This document shows positions 48,786 through 61,200 of a DNA stretch of 64,000 nucleotides, in pieces. Position 1 is the stretch's first letter. Each line of letters opens with the position of its first letter. The position numbers and the translations under genes were made by a program. Below the pieces are notes generated by a model. That model was given only the letters and a program-made list of their open reading frames with translations. It did not search any database and was not told the DNA's origin. The stretch comes from Deuterostichococcus epilithicus (Eukaryota > Chlorophyta > Trebouxiophyceae > Prasiolales > Stichococcaceae): the NCBI GenBank assembly GCA_033439295.1, contig JAVTLE010000021.1:2480009-2544008 (forward strand), in the 5' to 3' direction.

Positions 48786-50353
48786 CTACAGTAGTGCGAT
48801 TGATGCGGCCTCGACGACCACGTCGCTGCCTTTCTTGCCCGCCACCCCGAATGGCGCTGGCTTGATGTGGGCATGCGGCACTTGCTGGCCCGTGAGCTTG
48901 CCGCCAGCCAATTGGTCGTTCTGAGAGTCGGCGCCCGCGAGCGGCGCAGACGCGGCAGCTGCTGGCGATCCATCGTACAAAGTGGCGCCATTGGGAGAGC
49001 GCACTCTCCTCCGGCGCATCTGAAAAGCAGCAAAAACCTCTTCAGCTGCGCGGCTGGCAAACAGCGCATATGAGCAATGAGAACATCATTGCGCATCCAG
49101 CATGCTCGCTGAGCGATGCAAGCGGCAGACCCCACCATCGCAAGGGCGGAGACAGCAGCCTTACGCAGAGGCAGGCCACCAGGGCGGCAAGCAGGAGGGC
49201 GAAGAATGAAATCGGAACGACGATGGCGGCCACTAGCTGGCCCTTGGACAGCCGGCCGTCCTTGCTGCTGCTGCCGTTCGGGTTCCCCACGGCTGATGCG
49301 CAGCTTGCAGGGTACCCGCTGGTGGCGGTTTCGTTGATCTGACAAACAACGTGGCAGATTGTGCCTTCTCACCATGGCATAGATTAGGCTTGCATGCAGT
49401 TTCACGTGTGTACTGCAGCGGCGCAGCTAACAGACTGTGCTCACAGCGTAGGTGGATGGTGCATGGTGGCGGCAATGCCGCCGGGCATCTGCTGCCCCGC
49501 TCTAGACCCAGTCCATTACGGTAGCGCAGTCAGACAACCCTTGCAATCATGTCCAGCAGTCGCTGCATCTATTACGTTACCCTCAGTTGGAAGGTGATCT
49601 CACGCAGGCAGGTGTTGCGGAAGAACATGAACATCCTGCCACTGATGCAGGATTGCCCCCCGCTCCACGCGAAGCTGTCGTCGTACCTCTGGTTATCATC
49701 TAAGGCGACGAGCGATGAGCTTTGACCATGTTCCTGCGCATGAGCGTCCTGTGCGGGGCAACAACATGCAGTCAGATGTGAATGCTTGGCGTCGCAACGG
49801 GTGGCTGGTGCCACAGGGTCAGCAGCACTCAGTGAATTTGCATGTCGTTTGCAGGTTGCGATATGGTCCTGAGTAGCACTGGTTACGCGGCACGATGTGC
49901 AGATAGCGACGGCATTGTTGGCAGTTCGAGCAGCGCCTGTAGCACTGAATGGCGGCGCGCATCAGGGACGAAAGCACAGCCGTGAAGGAACAGGCTCACC
50001 GCCACGCAGCTGGGAAAGTCGTTGGAGTAGTACTCTGCACATTTACCGCCACTCTGAGCCGACTCATTATTCCTGAAGCACGTCTTATCAGTCAGCAGCT
50101 TGTCGCTGACAAGCACATCGGACGGGGAGCAAAGCAGCCCGTCCTGTGGATACTCAATGCTCTTAAGGAGGATGGTGTAGTATGAAGCTCGTGCGCTGGT
50201 GCCCCACTGATTCACAGTGACGCAGCCGTTGCTGGGGAGCGTGACGTTCACAGCTTGTGCAGGAACTTGAGAGAATTCCACAGAATGATAGGCAGATGTT
50301 GTGCCCAGCAACAGACTGAGCACGACGAGGAAGACGTGCACCATCGACACCAT
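48786..50353 (-). CDS. Unrecognised cysteine-rich type I membrane protein, intact member of a tandem pair
   Basis: Four exons, minus strand: 50000-50353, 49581-49748, 49165-49338 and 48786-49019; 309 aa. A clear signal peptide (MVSMVHVFLVVLSLLLGTTS) is followed by an ectodomain of about 185 residues with eight cysteines (GC, LLC, TCF, KCA, SCV, SCI, TCL, SCA) and several N-glycosylation sequons (NVT, NES, NET, NGS). A single transmembrane helix spans about 209-231 (LVAAIVVPISFFALLLAALV), then a basic stop-transfer MRRRRVR and a cytosolic tail of about 70 residues rich in Ala, Gly and Gln. I do not recognise the family. Conservation of the Cys pattern and motifs LLTDKTCF and RYDDSFAWSGGQSC in the neighbouring decayed copy shows the frame is real. 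A surface or wall-associated role is a guess from topology only. Confidence 0.76.
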
Positions 50354-50683
50354 GGTGCATGCTGTTGCAAGGCAGATCCAGCACGTGTGTTGTACAGCCG
50401 GGGAGTCTGCTTCGTCAAGCAGCAGGGAGGCGGATCGGCGTCATATGCGTTTCGACGGGGCCCAGAATCTCTTAGGCCTATCCGAGATGAGATCGATCAT
50501 TACCGAGATCCTGCCTGCATACGGACCGACGCTTGTGCTTTCCGCTCGGCCACTGGCAACCATAATTATCGATTATCACTCTACCTCTACGGCAGGCAGT
50601 CGCCGGGCACGCTGTGACCAACCCCGCGCATGCCAAAGCCAATCTGGTAACAGATCGAACAGCGAAACTGTTGGCCGTCGTCA
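50354..50683. other. Gap between ALG1 stop and membrane-protein start
   Basis: 330 bases, both genes on the minus strand. It holds the ALG1 3' end and the promoter of the membrane-protein gene. Nothing distinctive was seen. Confidence 0.4.
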
Positions 50684-53223
50684 TCAGGCTTCCCTGAGCG
50701 CACCCTGCACCACTGGCAGCACCATTTCCGCCCAGGTGTCGTCCCACCGGACGTCGTCCGCCGCTGCGACAACACGCCGCATATGCCGCAGCTGCTTTGA
50801 CGGCCGCGCTGGAAAATTCGCTAGCAGGGCAGCCAGCTGGTCCGCCAGCTGGCCGGGACCGTCGAACAGCAGCCCATTGTCGCCGTCGGCCACCAGCTCC
50901 CGGATGCAGTCGTATCGCATGGCGCACACCGGCAGCCCGCAGCCAAACATGTCCAGCACCTGCAAGTTGATTGCACCACTTTAGACAAACTTCGAAGGCC
51001 TGCTGCAGCGCTGCTGCCAGGCACCAGAACAGGCTTAATACCCTGCACGCTGGCGGCCCACACAGAGAGGTGGCCTGCCATCAGCTGGCGGCTGCTAAGA
51101 GGGAGATGCAGCCCTCGGGGATGGGTGGCGGGGACATTCAAAAGACTTTTATGCCAAGGTGAGACCGACAACAGCAGCCGGGCCGCTGCATGTTCAGACC
51201 ACAACAGCCTTCAGATCTCTTGAAAAGCAGCACCTTCATGGGCAGGTCCAGCCCGGAGGAGGAGGTGTGCAGGCACACGCCCAGGTCCGCTGCTCCCAAC
51301 AATCGCGGGTAGTCCCCAGGTTCCAGCCACGCGGTGCGAAAGGCGCAGCGCCTCAGGTCCAGCCGCGCCAGGCGCGCCAGGTAGCTGGCGCGCTGCGGCC
51401 CCCGCCCCGTGACCGCCACCAGCAGGCGCGGCAGCCGCCCCGGGTCCGCTTGTGACTGGGGACTCGCCCACAGGGGGAGCAGGCTCAGCGCTCCGTGCAA
51501 AACTCCGACACACAGGCCCTTGCTGGAATGAGCGGGCGACAGCAACGGCTGTCGAGCGTCGCTGGGCTGTCGTCCCGCTGATGCGGCCTTTAGGGCGAGC
51601 CCGACGTTGTCTCGAACAGATGGACAACAGCTTCATTCCAATGCAAAGCGCCGGCAAAACCACCTGCTGGTCGTACAGGCGGACAGCCTCCAGCAGGATG
51701 CCAAAGTCCTCGTCGGGAGTCCAGCTGGTGCTGCTGATGACCAGCGCCGGCCGGTCCACGCTGTGCCGCACCGTGCCTCGCCGGCTGCGGTTCGTCAGCG
51801 GCGTCGCCTGCGCCATGTCACAGGTCTGCTCCGCTGAGATTCGGGCAGCTCTTCTGGCAGACGTCAGATGCCATGCGCTGCATTGCAGCTAACATTGCCT
51901 ACCGCATGCTTAGAGCCACAGTCTGGTACGGGCAAATCGCTCCGTGCCTCAAAGTCCTCGCCGCCGCTGCCCTCGTACATTGCCGCAATGCAGTCGTGCG
52001 GGTGCAGCGGTGCCGCCAGCACCGGCCGCAGCCGCTGCAGCAGGTCGTGCGCCTCCTCCAGCCGCGTCGGCCGGAAGTGCAGCGGCGGCCGGTCGTAGCA
52101 TAGCGTGGCGCGCACACCCCAGCCGCGGCGCAGCTCCTGCTGCATGGAGGCGCTGACGCACAGGCTGGCGTACGACCGCTTTGCCCACGAGCGCTCGTGC
52201 CGCTCAGCCATCTCCACCTACATGGCAGCAAGGGGCCACGCTTCCGAGACAGCCTTCCTGGAGCCATGGCAGATGCGTTGCCGACGCAGCACCCAGCAGG
52301 ATTCAGCACCTAATCGCCGTTGCACACGACCAACTGCACCCGAGCCGGCTTGAGCATGCTGTGGCAATCTTGATGCAATGATGCGGCAGCCGCAAGGCAG
52401 TGAAACAGTCCCGAGAAATGAGAGGCGCACCAGCCAGTGGCGGCGGCCCAGGTGCATCGCCATCAGCGTGTAGCCGAAGTTGTGCCAGTCGTGTATGAGC
52501 TTGGCGTGGTGCCACCAGGCAGCCAGCGAGCACAGCGCCATGGTGGGGATAGTCGGTGGCAACTGCACCATCACGAAAGTTGCATCTGTTCCTACAGCCG
52601 CGCTGACAGCACGCCAGTTCATCCATGCCAGCTGCGCATCGTAGTAGATGCGCTTTTAGGCACATGATGCAGACACCCTGCGCATCAGATTCCCTGACCT
52701 ACCTGGAGAAGGATGAGCTTGGGCGCCGGCATGCGGACCAGCATGGCCCACAGCAGTGAGACCGCCTGCAGCAGCGGCTTCAGCAGCAGCAGCGCCACGC
52801 GCGGCAGCCGCTGCAGGAAGTCTGGGCTGCAGGGCATCAGAATGTGAGGCTTGATGGCTGCCGACATTGGATTCGACACTGAGTAAGCGGAGGAAGGTAT
52901 GAGGAATGGCAGGTCATGCATGTGGCTGCGCCCACACTCACATCTCAGCTACGTGGGTTACGCTGACGTGCTCGTGCTGAGCAACTGCCGCGAAGGGCTC
53001 GGTGCCGCCCTGGGCCAGCACCTCCACCGACAGGCCCGCCTACAGCAGGACGGCATGCGTTAGGTCACAGCAAGACTTCTGTGCCATCCAAACTGGTCGA
53101 CACACCAAGTGAGGTTGCAGAAGCTACCTGATCTGCCAGCGACAGCGCATGGTACTGCATGCGCGGGCTCCGCCCAAAGTCGCCGAGCACCACCACCCAT
53201 GCCACTTCCCGGGCTTCACCCAT
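50684..53223 (-). CDS. ALG1: ALG1 chitobiosyldiphosphodolichol beta-mannosyltransferase
   Basis: Eight exons, minus strand: 53128-53223, 52942-53039, 52703-52826, 52431-52562, 51948-52217 (or to 51930), 51664-51807, 51234-51455 and 50684-50959; 453 or 459 aa. The enzyme adds the first mannose to GlcNAc2-PP-dolichol on the cytosolic face of the ER. Landmarks: [20 protein letters not shown], the membrane-associated helix [102 protein letters not shown] and [14 protein letters not shown]. The exon ending near 51948 has two in-phase donors 18 nt apart, a GC donor (GAG|GCACGG) and a GT donor (CCC|GTACCA); sequence alone does not choose. It is divergent from the P5A ATPase gene, with 511 bases between starts. 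Confidence 0.95.
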
Positions 53224-53734
53224 GAAACTCTGGTGCAAGCTCCGTGTAACGACGAAGAACCTCTGGCAGATGTAAATGTTTCAGCAGGACCACATTCATT
53301 CAAATGCAGCGCTCACAGCTGACCGCGCCGCCGTCAAGGATTTCGATCACCAGGGCGGCATGCCTCGCCGCAGAGATGTGCTGGAGACCTGAAGAATCAC
53401 AGTGATAGCTTGCAATTGCCGTTCTGAACGAGGGCCTTGCGCCTTGCACATCGCTTGTTGCAAGACGGCACGTGCAGGATCGTGCAGAAAACCCTGCGTC
53501 GTGACTCATGGAGCCTGGCCTGTCTCAGCTCCCGCAGCTCAGAGCATCAGAATTGTCTTGCGGAACAGGATGACATGCAAGGCATTAAAGAAGATGCTGG
53601 GGTTGGCGTGGCGGCCTTTTGCACCATAGGCTGAACCATTCAGATTGTCCGTTGAGTTTCGAGTGGCCGTGCCCTGCACCGAGCTTGGCGTTGTTGGCCT
53701 CCTTCACGGTCGCACTCTGGACAGAGCTGGAATC
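53224..53734. other. Divergent promoter region, ALG1 / P5A ATPase
   Basis: 511 bases between divergent ATG starts of two ER proteins. The ATPase frame stays open 90 bases upstream, but only to a TTG, so ATG at 53735 was chosen. Confidence 0.45.
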
Positions 53735-55215
53735 ATGGTCAAGGGCGAAGTCACGCCGCTGGTGGAAGCCAAGGGCATCAGGGAGGTCAGGCTCCTATGC
53801 AGGCGGCCCCGCTATGTTGTGCAGGGCGTGCCCATCGAAATCGCCGGCATGCCCTTCGCCCTGGCGTACGCCGGCATCGCCGTGCACATGGTCTTCCTGG
53901 CCATCGCAGGCGAATGGTGCGCCTGCAGACCGCCATGCCGACGGCTTCCGGAAAGAGCGCCACTGAAAAAATTGGATGCGCTGACATACGACGTGGTACA
54001 CGAGAGATATGACACTGAGGAGCGCCTGCACCTGCACGTTTCTGGGCTGAACGGCTGCGTGTTTCATGCAGCGAATGCGCACGAGTCGTGCGTCTGTTCT
54101 AATGCAGGGACAGCATCGGGAACTGGAAGCTGGCGGCGTACGGGGTGGGCACGCTCCACGTCCTGCTGCGTCTGTTCATCTACTGGAACGTCAACTTCGC
54201 CAGCGGCGTGCAGTTCCAGCGGGTCCCCCGCCATGAGGGCGCGTCGGATGTGCTGGTGCTGCCGGCGGAGTTCTCAGGGCTGCCGGAGATCGTGCCGCTG
54301 CTGCACCGCACGCTGGTGAGCACCTAGTGCCAGAATGTTGCCTTCCGCACTGAAACGTATAGCCAGTGAGCTGCTGTGCCACTGCTCACATGCCAGCACC
54401 GACGTCAGGTGGACTCCCCGATGGTCCACGGCCAGGGAGGCTGTTGGAGGGGCAGCACCCGCATCATTTCACTCCAGGGGGCTTGGCTCGAGCACAACCT
54501 CTCAGTAACAGCGATGTTATCACCTGCAGGACGACGAGAAGGAGGTCGGCTTCGAATTTCGGAAGCAGCGCTTCTGCTGGGATGAGGCCAGCGGCGTGTT
54601 CAGGACGCTGCAGTTTCCCGACCATGTGAGCCTGACCTCGTCTTTGGGACGCATCCTGCTCCGTGGTGCTTGCTGGTAGCATGCAGCGTACCATGGTGGC
54701 GATTGCCGCAAGGCACTGGACCAGCAGCAGTGCCGACGGCGAGATGCTGCCCTTGTTCCTGGCGCTGCAGGAGACCTTCGACACGTACCGCAGGGCCAGC
54801 GGCCTGGGCAGCCAGAACAAGGTGGCGACGGCTCTGCAGCGGTGGGGCCCCAACCAATTTGACGTGCCGCTGCCGCCGTTCGGCTCGCTGCTCAAGGTGC
54901 GGCTTGTCGCGCTGGTGAAGCAGTATCATGCCCATGGCCCCAAAACCAGACGTTCAACTTACACAAACGTTTCTGCCAGTGCCTGGTGCAACAGCCACCA
55001 GCCCGCCGAACAGTCTGCGCCGGCACGATGTGGAACGCTGTGTTGTACTCTGTTGCCTGCTTCCTAACGTGCATTCCGTGCCGCAGGAGCACCTGCTGGC
55101 GCCCTTCTTCTGCTTCCAGACGCTGTGCGTGGGGCTCTGGGCTCTGGACGACTACTGGTGCGCTTTCTTGGCGACGGTATGTTGCCTGCGCCTGTGTCTT
55201 GCTGGTGCCTGGCGA

Positions 55216-55254
<39 letters not shown>

Positions 55255-58200
55255 GGCTGACACAGCGCCACCTGCGGTGTGCTCAGGATGTGCCGGCCCG
55301 CGGCAGGGACTGTTGCACGTCCAGCATCCGCTTCTTAGGTGGTTCACAACCAGCGACCAACTCTCAATGCTCTCAGCAGCAAAGCCCTGGCCCGCCGCAG
55401 GTACTACTCGCTGTTCACGCTGGGCATGCTGGTCATGTTCGAGTGCACGGTCGTGACACAGCGGCTGCGCAACCTCAAGGAACTGCGGTCGCTGTCCACC
55501 CCCAAGCAGGCCATCCAGGTGCGGCGCCGCCTCGAGTGGATGGACAGCTGCTGTTGATGCACCTGTGTCCGAGCCGCGCAGTGTCGCCGTGGCCACCACA
55601 ACGTCCGCGCCGTGCACCTCTCCTGACGCGCGCACAGGCTGCGTTGCAGGCAGACGGAATACCAATCAGTTGCTGGATCTGATCTCAAACACCTGACCTA
55701 AAGCTGTGTCCATGCGGGGTTTAGGTGTATCGCCAGGGCCATTGGGAGAAGCTGCCCGGGGACGCGCTGCTGCCGGGTGATGTCATATCCATCGGCCGTC
55801 CGCAAGGTGCGAGCCCCCCGGGCTGTGCCTCGGCAGCTGTCGTTCGCACTTCAGCGGCGCAGGATTAGGCAGGTGCATGGTGTGGGCCGCCACATTCGTC
55901 TCAGCGCCGACGGACGGGCAGCGAAGGGGCCCCAGCGGCGCTGCAGGTCATGCAACCTGACACCTTGTGATGCACTCTTAATGCGTGTGTGCAGGCGAGG
56001 GCCACTCGGAGCAGGTGGTGCCGGCAGATGCGCTGCTGCTCGCGGGCACCGCCATTGTGGAGGAGGCCGTGCTCACAGGCAGGGATTTGCAGCAAAGACT
56101 GGGCGCTCACCATCTTGTGACAGCCATGGCGTGCACCCTCTCGATGCTCCGCAGTGTATCCAAAACCTGCCGCTGCACGACTGCAGCATGGCCTGGTTTT
56201 CCAAGGCACTGACGATGAGTTCTCGCTGCTCCAGGGGAGTCGACGCCGCAGTGGAAGAACCCGCTTGGCACTCCTGCCGACGAGGCAGCGGAGGAGCTGA
56301 CGCTTGCCGGCAGGTGGGCGCCAGTGCTGCGATGCATGCCCTCTGCACCCACTTCGTAGTTTACACGCCCGATATCCTGCAATTCTTTGTACATTGCTAC
56401 CATCTCCTGTGCATCGCAAATGAAGCTGAAGATTCAATCCATGTGTCTGCCTGCAGCGACCGGCTGTCCATCCAGCGGGACAAGGGCCACATCCTGTTTG
56501 GCGGCACGCGCATCCTGCAGCACACTGCAGACAAGGACGCACACATCCGCACGCCTGATGGCGGCTGCCTGGCCGTCGTGCTGCGCACCGGCTTCGACAC
56601 CTCACAAGGTGCAGTCCCGGAGACCAATGCCACAGAAAATCGAACACCCTGAGTGCAGCAGACGCAGAATGCTTGCAGTCCTCCTCGCACAGCATTCCGT
56701 ACCAGCAGTCGCCAAGCCTGCAGTCGCCAAGCCCGTCGCCAAGCCTGCTGGGACTGGCGTCACGCTGCCGCTGCGCATCAGCCAACAGCCAGTGCGCTCA
56801 CGTATGCACGCAGGCCAGCTGATGCGCACCATTCTGCACTCCACGGAGCGGGTGACGGCGAACAACTGGGAGACGGGCCTCTTCATCCTGTTCCTGCTGA
56901 TCTTCGCGCTGGCAGCCTCCGCCTATGTGCTGTACCACGGCCTGCAGGTGCGCAGATCACTTAGAGATGTGTTGAGGATGCACCTAAAGCTGGCTTTCCA
57001 TGAAGCCGACACCCTCAGTGGTGCAGGCGCAGACGCGGGAAATGCTGCATGGGCGTGGCCGCGTGGACCGCGTTCAGGCCTGCAACTCATAGCCTCAGAA
57101 GCAGGGCAAGCCACCTGGCTCCTTTAGTGAAGTCGATGCAGATCACCGTACGCACATCCTACCTGCAAGGCCTGTGCGACCATTGACATGCTGCTGCGTG
57201 CCCTGCGCAGGAGGAGGGGCGCAGTCGCTTCAAGCTGTTCCTGCACTGCACCATGATCATCACCAGCGTCATCCCCCCGGAACTGCCCATGGAGCTGTCC
57301 ATCGCCATCAACGCCTCCCTGCTGGCGCTCGCCCGCAAGCGCGTCTTCTGCACCGAGCCCTTTCGCATCGTCCTGGCCGGCAAGGTGGGCATTCCGAGCT
57401 AAGCCCGGCTGCTCCTGTGATCCGGCGCCTGATCTGCCAGTGCCTCACTCACGGCGGCCAGATCAGCGATGCACCTTGTTGCCACTTTATGAAGTGGGGC
57501 ACACGCGGGTGCCCCTAAAGCACGACACCAGCAGCTCAGGCTGCACTGCTCGCAGCGCAGACGGGAGAGTCGATTGCCCCCGACCTGCTTCTTTTGCACC
57601 GCAGGTGGAGGTGTGCTGCTTCGACAAGACGGGCACGCTGACCAGCAACGACATGCTGCTGGAGGGGGTTGCGGGGCTGGACGGCCGTGGCTCCGAGCTG
57701 CTGAGGGATGTGCGGGAGGACGCGCCGCCAGAGGTAGGGTTAAATTTACGTGGCCGCCAGCCCCCAGGCCTGGAAGGTCCTTTGTGACATGGTCCCTTTC
57801 CAGCACCTTCGCCCACACCTCCGGGTGCCTGTGGACACGAGAGTGCGAGCAGCTGCGCCTGGTCGACAGGTGGGTGCAGGAACGCAGGAATCACACGAGA
57901 CCTGTGCTGGCCTGTCAGGTGATCAGGGTCATGGTCGGCTGCCAGTCGCTGGTGTACGTGGAGGGGGAGCTGGTTGGCGACCCGCTGGAGCTGGCTGCCT
58001 TCAACGCCACAGGCAGGCCCTGTCTTGGCTCTGCATTTGAATAGTGTTGCAAATGCACCTTCGATAGGCAGAAACTGCACAGCTTGGATGTCGCGTTTCT
58101 ATGCCCGGCGCCGTCGGTTTCCCGGCCTGCACGCCGTCAATCAATCGCCATCAACCCCTGCGCGCCACGCCACGCTTGCAGGCTGGAAGCACGACAGCGG

Positions 58201-61200
58201 CACCTTCAGCAGTCCCGGCGGCAGCCCAAGGGAGACCCTGACCGTCGAGCACCGCTACTACTTCTCCTCCGCACTCAAGCGCATGGCGGCGGTGGTACGT
58301 CAAGAGTCCGCCAGCAGCGGCGCCGCGAGCCACTGGGTGGTGGCCAAGGGTGCACCGGAGGTGATGCAGCCGCTGCTGGCGGCGCCACCGGCCGACTACG
58401 AGGCGTCCTACAAGCACCATGCGGCGCAGGGCTCTAGGTCTTTTTCTTTTCTGACTCGACTTTACAACTGCTGCAACCCCTCTCATTGCAATACTGAATA
58501 TTGCTGCTGGCGGCGCCGCCGGCTGATCACGAGGCATCCCATAGATGTTCGTGTCGTCCAGGGCTCAGTTCGGGACATCGAAGAAGTGTATGAAATTGAC
58601 AGGTGTATCCTCCCTGCGACGCCGGTGTCACACGCCGCCGTCGTTGTGCGGTGACTGCTGGCGAATCCGAAGGGTTCTGGCTGCATCAGATCCAAGCTGG
58701 GTTATCACAGTCGAACAACGACTGGTGCCCAATTTCAGACTGTGGACATGATCTCGAGCTGCGAAGCTGCTGGACGTGTGGCGGCTCAATTCAGTTTGCC
58801 ACCGGTGCAGGGTCATCGTGCTGGCATACAAGCAGCTGTCCAGCGGGCTCGGCCCATCAGAGCTGCGGCACATGCCGCGCACGCAGGCGGAGTCCGGGCT
58901 CACCTTTGCCGGCTTTGCCGTGCTCGCCTGCCCGCTCAAACCAGGTTAGCACAGCGTTTGTATGTCTGCAGCTTGGCAGGGCAACGTCAGTTGCATCGAC
59001 TGTGTGCTTGTGTATCAAAGCCTTCCAACGGGCGCAGCAGCGACAAGCCACTCTTTTTTGACCCCGATGCCAGGGAAGCAGCTGCCAGCCAGTGCGTTCT
59101 TCACAGCCAGCGTGGGCAATGCTCACGCTACATGCACCCTGATCAGCACGTCATGCGCAGAGAGCGAGCCGGCGCTGCGAGAGCTGAAGGAGAGCAGCCA
59201 CCAGCTGGCGATGATCACGGGCGACACGCCGCTGACGGCCTGCTTTGCCGCCGGCCGCCTGCACATCGTGGACCGCCCCGTGCTCATCGCCACCCACAGG
59301 CGCGTCTTGCGCCCTGCTGCGCCTTGCGAGTGAGCTGACAGACCAGACAGGTAGCAGGCCTCTCGAAGAGCCGAAGATCAAATGGTTAACGGACCTCTTG
59401 ACACCTTCGGGCAAGCAAGGCAAGCAGATGGTCGCCGCATGCGAACGACGCCCGACCCCCGCTGCAGCCCTGAGCGTGCTGCACACGAGCCCCCCCCCCC
59501 AACAGCTGAAAGTCTTTTCCTTGCGCAGGGGCCCGGCGCTTCGGCGGCTGCCGGGCGCCGAAGACGAGGAGGAACCGGACAGCCACTTCGAGTGGGTGTC
59601 GCCCGACGAGGGCGTGCGGCGGCCGTTCGAGCGGGCGCGGGATGCGGCGGTGGCGCTCGCATGCGAGTTCGACCTGTGCCTCGGCGGCGAGGCGCTGCAC
59701 CACATACAACAGATCGGCGCCGCGCCGCTGTTCGTGCCGCTCACACAGGCGCGTTTGGCCTCCCGACTTCATATGGCTGCACTGCACCTCCAGGCTGCAG
59801 AGTGCGCCATGACGAACCATTGAGTATTTTGGCAAAGGCAAGCGCATAGACACCAGGGCTTCCCACGTCCCAGTTAGTGACTGTTCTCGCTCGTGATGTG
59901 TCACCTCTGTTGGACCCTGGCTGCCGTGTGGTGCCGCAGGTGTTTGCGCGCACCTCGCCGGAGCAGAAGGAGATGATTTTGAAGACGCTGCGCGCCGGCG
60001 GGCAGACGACGCTCATGTGCGGCGACGGCACCAACGACGTGGGGGCGCTCAAGGCGGCGCACGTGGGCGTCGCGCTGCTGGCCCCCAGCAAGGCGGCGAC
60101 CAAGCTGGCCGCCAATGGGCCGCCGGGCGGCGGGCGGGGGCGCGGCGGCGGCCGCGGCGGCAGGTGCACCCTTTTGCGACCTCCCGCGAAGGCGGCACGG
60201 ACTGACGCAGGATATTCAGACTCAGTCTGTCGAGCAGGATCCAAGCCCGCGACTTTCACCACACTGAAACCAGCGCTTCCGCCCCACAACGGTATGGCAA
60301 GGCATATGCCTGCTGTGGAGCGCCCGTGCCTCATCGACAGACAAAGTTGTCGGGCGCAGGGAAGGCGCAGCCGGCAGGGGCGCTGGGCCCTCGGGCAGCC
60401 GCGCGGTCGTGCAGGCGGGCGGCCGCGGCGGCCGCGGCCCCGGTGGCCGCGGTCGCGGCGCCGAGCAGTCGCTTGTGAAGAAGGGCGGCGCTGGCACACG
60501 CATGATCGAGGGTATGAAGAAGAAGGGGCAGCCGGTGACGCCCAAGCTGCAGGAGATGGCGGACTGGCTGGACAGCCTGGAGGCGGGCGCCGACGGCGCC
60601 GGCGGCGAGGTGCGCTTCCCCTGTCGGCACTTTCTTTTACCTAATATCCTCTGAATATGAAATTCTCCTGTGTGTAGGACTTGCCTCCGGCTGTACCTTC
60701 GAGTTCGTCGCATTGCGTGTCCAGCTCGCATCTGCCAATTGCGCCAGCCTTTGGTGTGGCATGCTGAAGAGAGTCTGGTGGCGCTGTGCCGCTGCAGCAC
60801 GCAGCAAGCAAGCCCGCACGCTTGCTTAAGACGCTTGTCGCGCTCTGCCGCCAGGTGCCGACGGCAAAGCCAAGCGCCGTCCAGCACGGCGCTGTTCGTC
60901 TCGCAGTCCCTGCAGCTCAAGCGTCATCTGTCCTGCCCAGGTGCCAATGGTGAAGCCGGGCGACGCCAGCATGGCAGCGCCGTTCACCGCCAAGGACACC
61001 GCTATCGGCCCAGTCACCGACATCATCAAGCAGGGCCGCTGCACGCTGGTGACGACGGTGCAGATGTTCAAGATCCTGGGGCTGCTGTGCCTGAGCACCG
61101 CCTACAGCCTGTCCGTCATGTACCTGGAGGGCGTCAAGCTTGGCGACATGCAGGCGCGGTTTCAACTCCTGGAAAAGTTCAGACGGTGTCTGGGGCTTTC

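Noticed and set aside
53645-53734. Upstream in-frame extension of the P5A ATPase
   Set aside because: It starts with TTG, and family proteins begin close to the ATG at 53735.
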